Shown: positions 49,349 to 51,963 of the stretch, one piece after another | How positions within the stretch are numbered: the stretch's first letter is position 1 | Layout of the letters: every line of letters begins with the position of its first letter | Source of the DNA: Actinomadura sp. KC345 | GTDB taxonomy: Bacteria > Actinomycetota > Actinomycetes > Streptosporangiales > Streptosporangiaceae | Direction of reading: 5' to 3' | DNA length: 51,963 bases | Assembly (NCBI RefSeq): GCF_004348515.1 | Contig: NZ_SMKH01000012.1 | Coordinates: 1-51,963, forward strand | Notes under the pieces: generated by a model | What the model was told of the DNA's origin: nothing | The model's database searches: none | Seen by the model: the letters and a program-made list of their open reading frames with translations, nothing else | Position numbers and translations under genes: made by a program

Positions 49349-50653
49349 TCAGCCCTTGCCCTTGCCCGCGGCGAGCCGCAGGTAGTTCTGCTGGGTGACG
49401 GCGGCCCGGTAGTGCTCGACCGTGGCCTTGGCCACCGCGGGCCAGGCGAAACGTTCCTGGACGCGGGCCAGGCCCGCGCCGCCGACACGCGCGCGCTCCT
49501 CGGCGGAGTCGTGCAGCCGGTGCAGGGTCGCGGCCAGTTCCTCCACGTCCCCGGGCGGGACGAGGACGCCGCCGTCGCCGACCACCTCGGGCAGCGCGCC
49601 GGCGCGGCTCGCGACCAGCGGCGTCCCGGACGCCATGTGCTCCACGGCCGGCAGCGAGAACCCCTCGTAGCGGGACGGGACCACCGCGGTCTCCGCGGAC
49701 GCCAGCAGCTCGCCCAGCTCGCCGTCGCTGATGCCGCTGACGAAGCGGACGCGGTCGCCGAGCGCCAGTTCCCGCACGAGCTTCTCGGTCGGGCCGTCCT
49801 TCTGCGGCTTGCTGACGACGATGACGTGCACGTCCCGCTCGGTGGCGAGCTTGGCGACCGCGCGCAGCAGCACGTCCACGCCCTTGATCGGCGCGTCCGC
49901 GCTGGCCATCGCCACGATCCGGCCGGGGACGCGCTCGCCGCGCGGGTGGAAGACGCGGGTGTCGACGCCGAGCGGCAGGATCTCGATGTCGCGCGGGTCG
50001 ACCTTGAAGTCCTTGACGATGTCGACCTTGGACGACTCCGACACCGTCAGCACCGGGCCGATCCGCCGCGACACCTGCGACTGCATCCCGACGAACCCGT
50101 ACCATCGGAACTTGCCGAGCTTCTGCTTGATGCCGCGCGCCGCCTCCAGCTCGATCCGCCGGTCGACGCTGATCGGGTGGTGGATGCTGGTCACCAGCGG
50201 CAGGCCGAGCCGGGCGATGCCGAGGTTGCCGAGGCCGAGGACCTGGTTGTCGTGCACGACGTCGAAGTCGCGGCGGCGCTCCTTCAGCAGCCGCAGGGCG
50301 CGCAGGCTGAAGGTCAGCGGCTCGGGGAAGCCGCCCGTCTTCATGTGCGCGAACTCCAGGACGTCCACCCAGTCGCGGAACTCCTTCAGCGCCGGGTAGC
50401 GGAACGGGTCCTCGTCCCGGTACAGGTCCAGGCTCGGGATCTTCGTGAGCGTGATCTCCTCGCGGTCCAGCTCCGGGTACGGCTGGCCGGACAGCACCTC
50501 CACGGTGTGCCCCAGATCGGCCAGTTCCCGGCTCAGATGCCGGAGGTAGACGCCTTGGCCGCCGCAGTGCGGCTTGCTCCGGTACGAGAGCAGGGCGATG
50601 CGCAACGGCCCGCCCGGGCGTGACGGAACGTCCGGCTCGCCTGCCTCACCCAC
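49349..50653 (-). CDS. Glycosyltransferase family 4 (GT-B fold)
   Basis: Sugar transferase using an NDP-sugar. 434 residues from GTG 50653, which has an AGGGGA-like site four to five bases upstream; a GTG at 50746 would add 31 residues overlapping the P450. N-terminal GT-B lobe begins LRIALLSYRSKPHCGGQGVYLRHLSREL; the C-terminal lobe carries LPLGVDTRVFHPRG, RIVAMASADAPIKGVDVLL, and the donor motif EGFSLPAVE (E-x7-E) near 350, then GTPLVASRAGALPEVVGDGG. It is in one operon with the methyltransferase and barrel protein. The acceptor is unknown. Confidence 0.9.
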   Translation of the reverse strand: MGEAGEPDVPSRPGGPLRIALLSYRSKPHCGGQGVYLRHLSRELADLGHTVEVLSGQPYPELDREEITLTKIPSLDLYRDEDPFRYPALKEFRDWVDVLEFAHMKTGGFPEPLTFSLRALRLLKERRRDFDVVHDNQVLGLGNLGIARLGLPLVTSIHHPISVDRRIELEAARGIKQKLGKFRWYGFVGMQSQVSRRIGPVLTVSESSKVDIVKDFKVDPRDIEILPLGVDTRVFHPRGERVPGRIVAMASADAPIKGVDVLLRAVAKLATERDVHVIVVSKPQKDGPTEKLVRELALGDRVRFVSGISDGELGELLASAETAVVPSRYEGFSLPAVEHMASGTPLVASRAGALPEVVGDGGVLVPPGDVEELAATLHRLHDSAEERARVGGAGLARVQERFAWPAVAKATVEHYRAAVTQQNYLRLAAGKGKG

Positions 50654-50732
50654 GCCATCCCCTGCCCACGCACCACTCCCGTCAGTCTCGCGGGCCGCGT
50701 CGGACCGCACACGGTCACCCCGCACATGGTCA

Positions 50733-51963
50733 CTACGGCCGCACACGCACCGGCATCTCCTTGATGCCGTTGATGAAACTAGACCTTAGCCTCCGAACGT
50801 TACCGATGAGTTCAATATTGGGCACAGTGTCCAAAAGTGTTTCGAAGAGCACACTGAGCTCAAGGCGGGCGAGGTGGGCGCCGAGGCAGAAGTGGGGCCC
50901 GCCGCCGCCGAACCCGATGTGCGGGTTGGGGTCGCGGCCCACGTCGAAGGCGTACGGGTCGTCGAAGACCGCCTCGTCCCGGTTGGCGGAGGCGTAGAAC
51001 ACCACGACCTTGTCGCCCTCGGCGATCCGGCGGCCGCCGAGTTCGGTGTCCCGGGCGGCGGTCCGCTTGAACAGGTTGACCGGGGTGACCCAGCGGACGA
51101 TCTCGTCCGCCGCCGTCCGGACCAGGGACCGGTCGGCCCTGAGCCGCTCCCACTGCTCCGGATGCTCCAGCAGCGCCAGCATGCCGCCGCTCGCCGCGTT
51201 GCGGGTCGTCTCGTTGCCCGCGACCGACAGCAGCATCACGAACAGCTCGAACTCGTCCCCGCTCAGCACCTCCCCGCCCGCGTCCGGCTGGAGCAGCTTG
51301 GTGACGATGTCCTCGCGCGGGTTCTCCCGCCGGTCGGCGGCCAGGACGTTCGCGTACGTGTACAGCTCCGTCGCGGCGGCCTGGCCCTCCTCCGGCGTCC
51401 GCTGGAACTCCGGGTCGTCCCCGCCGATCAGCGTGTTGGACAGGTGGAAGATCTTCTCCCTGTCCTCCGGCGGGGCGCCCAGCAGCTCGCAGATCACGTA
51501 CAGCGGCAGCGGCGCCGCCAGGTCCCGGACGAAGTCGGCCTCCTCGCCCCGCTCCGCCGTCTCGGCGACCAGCTCCCGGCAGATCTCCCTGATGTGCTCC
51601 TCCAGCGCGCCGATGGCGCGCGGCGTGAAGCCCCGGTTGACGATGCTCCGCTTGCGCGAGTGCTCCGGCGGGTCCTGGTTGAGCATCATCATCCGCTGCA
51701 GGGCGAGGTGCTCCTCCTCCGGTTCCTCGAACAGGGCGAGCCGCCGCCACGACGAGAACAGCTCCGGATGCCGCGACACGTGCACCACGTCCGCGTGCCG
51801 GGTCACCGCCCAGAACGGCGGGAAGTCCCGGGCGGGGTCGCCGTGGTGGCGGTGCACCGGATCGTGCTCGCGCAGCCAGGCCAGCTGCCCGTGCGGGACG
51901 CCGCCGTGCTCGTACGCGCCCGGGTCGACGAGCTCGATCTCGGGGGTGGGGGTGGTGGTGTCT
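50733..51963 (-). CDS. Cytochrome P450, 5' end outside window
   Basis: Heme monooxygenase. The frame stays open to the window edge, so the start is beyond base 51963; a GTG at 51857 is internal (upstream codons encode LVDPGAYEHGGVPHGQLAWL, the normal P450 N-terminal sequence). I-helix AGNETTRNAASGG, ExxR in ADEIVRWVTP, and heme-binding FGGGGPHFCLGAHLARLE (Cys codon at 50886-50888) are intact, and the end FINGIKEMPVRVRP resembles the CYP124/125/142 group. Those enzymes oxidise branched lipid or steroid side chains; applying this here is inference. The TAG stop lies 80 bases before the glycosyltransferase start. Confidence 0.9.
   Translation of the reverse strand, partial: DTTTPTPEIELVDPGAYEHGGVPHGQLAWLREHDPVHRHHGDPARDFPPFWAVTRHADVVHVSRHPELFSSWRRLALFEEPEEEHLALQRMMMLNQDPPEHSRKRSIVNRGFTPRAIGALEEHIREICRELVAETAERGEEADFVRDLAAPLPLYVICELLGAPPEDREKIFHLSNTLIGGDDPEFQRTPEEGQAAATELYTYANVLAADRRENPREDIVTKLLQPDAGGEVLSGDEFELFVMLLSVAGNETTRNAASGGMLALLEHPEQWERLRADRSLVRTAADEIVRWVTPVNLFKRTAARDTELGGRRIAEGDKVVVFYASANRDEAVFDDPYAFDVGRDPNPHIGFGGGGPHFCLGAHLARLELSVLFETLLDTVPNIELIGNVRRLRSSFINGIKEMPVRVRP

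Overview
The window is very GC-rich actinobacterial DNA. Several features point to a filamentous, developing actinomycete, with an Actinomadura/Streptosporangiales-like member as my best guess: two conservons (CvnA-B-C-D sets), an XRE/DUF397 (WhiJ-type) locus, a single-chain 2-oxoglutarate decarboxylase Kgd with its DUF6104 neighbour, and many GTG starts. The genus is inference; no rRNA gene is present to settle it. I see no tRNA, rRNA, CRISPR array, transposase or phage gene.

Layout. 1-2210: 3' part of a CGNR zinc-finger regulator and a malic enzyme. 2211-4850: polar amino-acid ABC importer (binding lipoprotein, permease, ATPase). 4929-9662: a visibly less GC-rich accessory block. It has a leftward five-gene set (HATPase, small membrane protein, DUF1399-like protein, APH-like kinase, Cys-containing protein) facing a rightward XRE-DUF397 pair, with a palindromic operator between them. 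9818-12445: quinone-type oxidoreductase, then a PadR regulator coupled to a DUF4097 protein. 12543-17423: DUF6104, kgd, AIM24 protein. 17486-22406: CPWA-type glutathione-transferase-fold reductase, DapB-like reductase, an SDR plus enoyl-CoA hydratase pair behind a perfect 14-bp palindrome, and a degenerate CbiX-like protein. 22789-31267: two complete conservons in tandem. 31428-38643: ROK regulator, sugar ABC importer, Gfo/Idh/MocA oxidoreductase and sugar-phosphate isomerase, a carbohydrate uptake and oxidation operon. 38825-40197: DUF985 cupin and Uma2 nuclease. 40414-46175: DUF1707 protein, a membrane-anchored Asp-box propeller protein, a 26-residue metallothionein-like peptide, a small membrane protein and a secreted EEP-fold protein that has lost its catalytic residues. 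46296-51963: ferredoxin and methyltransferase around a KstR-like site, then a leftward P450 - glycosyltransferase - methyltransferase - (alpha/alpha)6-barrel cluster.

How parts work together. Each conservon would place a sensor kinase-like protein, a Roadblock protein, a DUF742 protein and a small GTPase at the membrane. The ROK operon couples import to oxidation and isomerisation of one unidentified sugar or polyol. The PadR protein probably controls its own DUF4097 operon, and a shared motif suggests it also controls the DUF1707 gene 28 kb away. Ferredoxin and P450 are both CYP/steroid-type and may be redox partners.

Strongest leads: the tiny Cys-rich gene at 43763-43843, the coordinated active-site loss in the EEP protein, the accessory WhiJ-like locus with its unannotated-looking 69-residue membrane protein, and the shared PadR-type operator.
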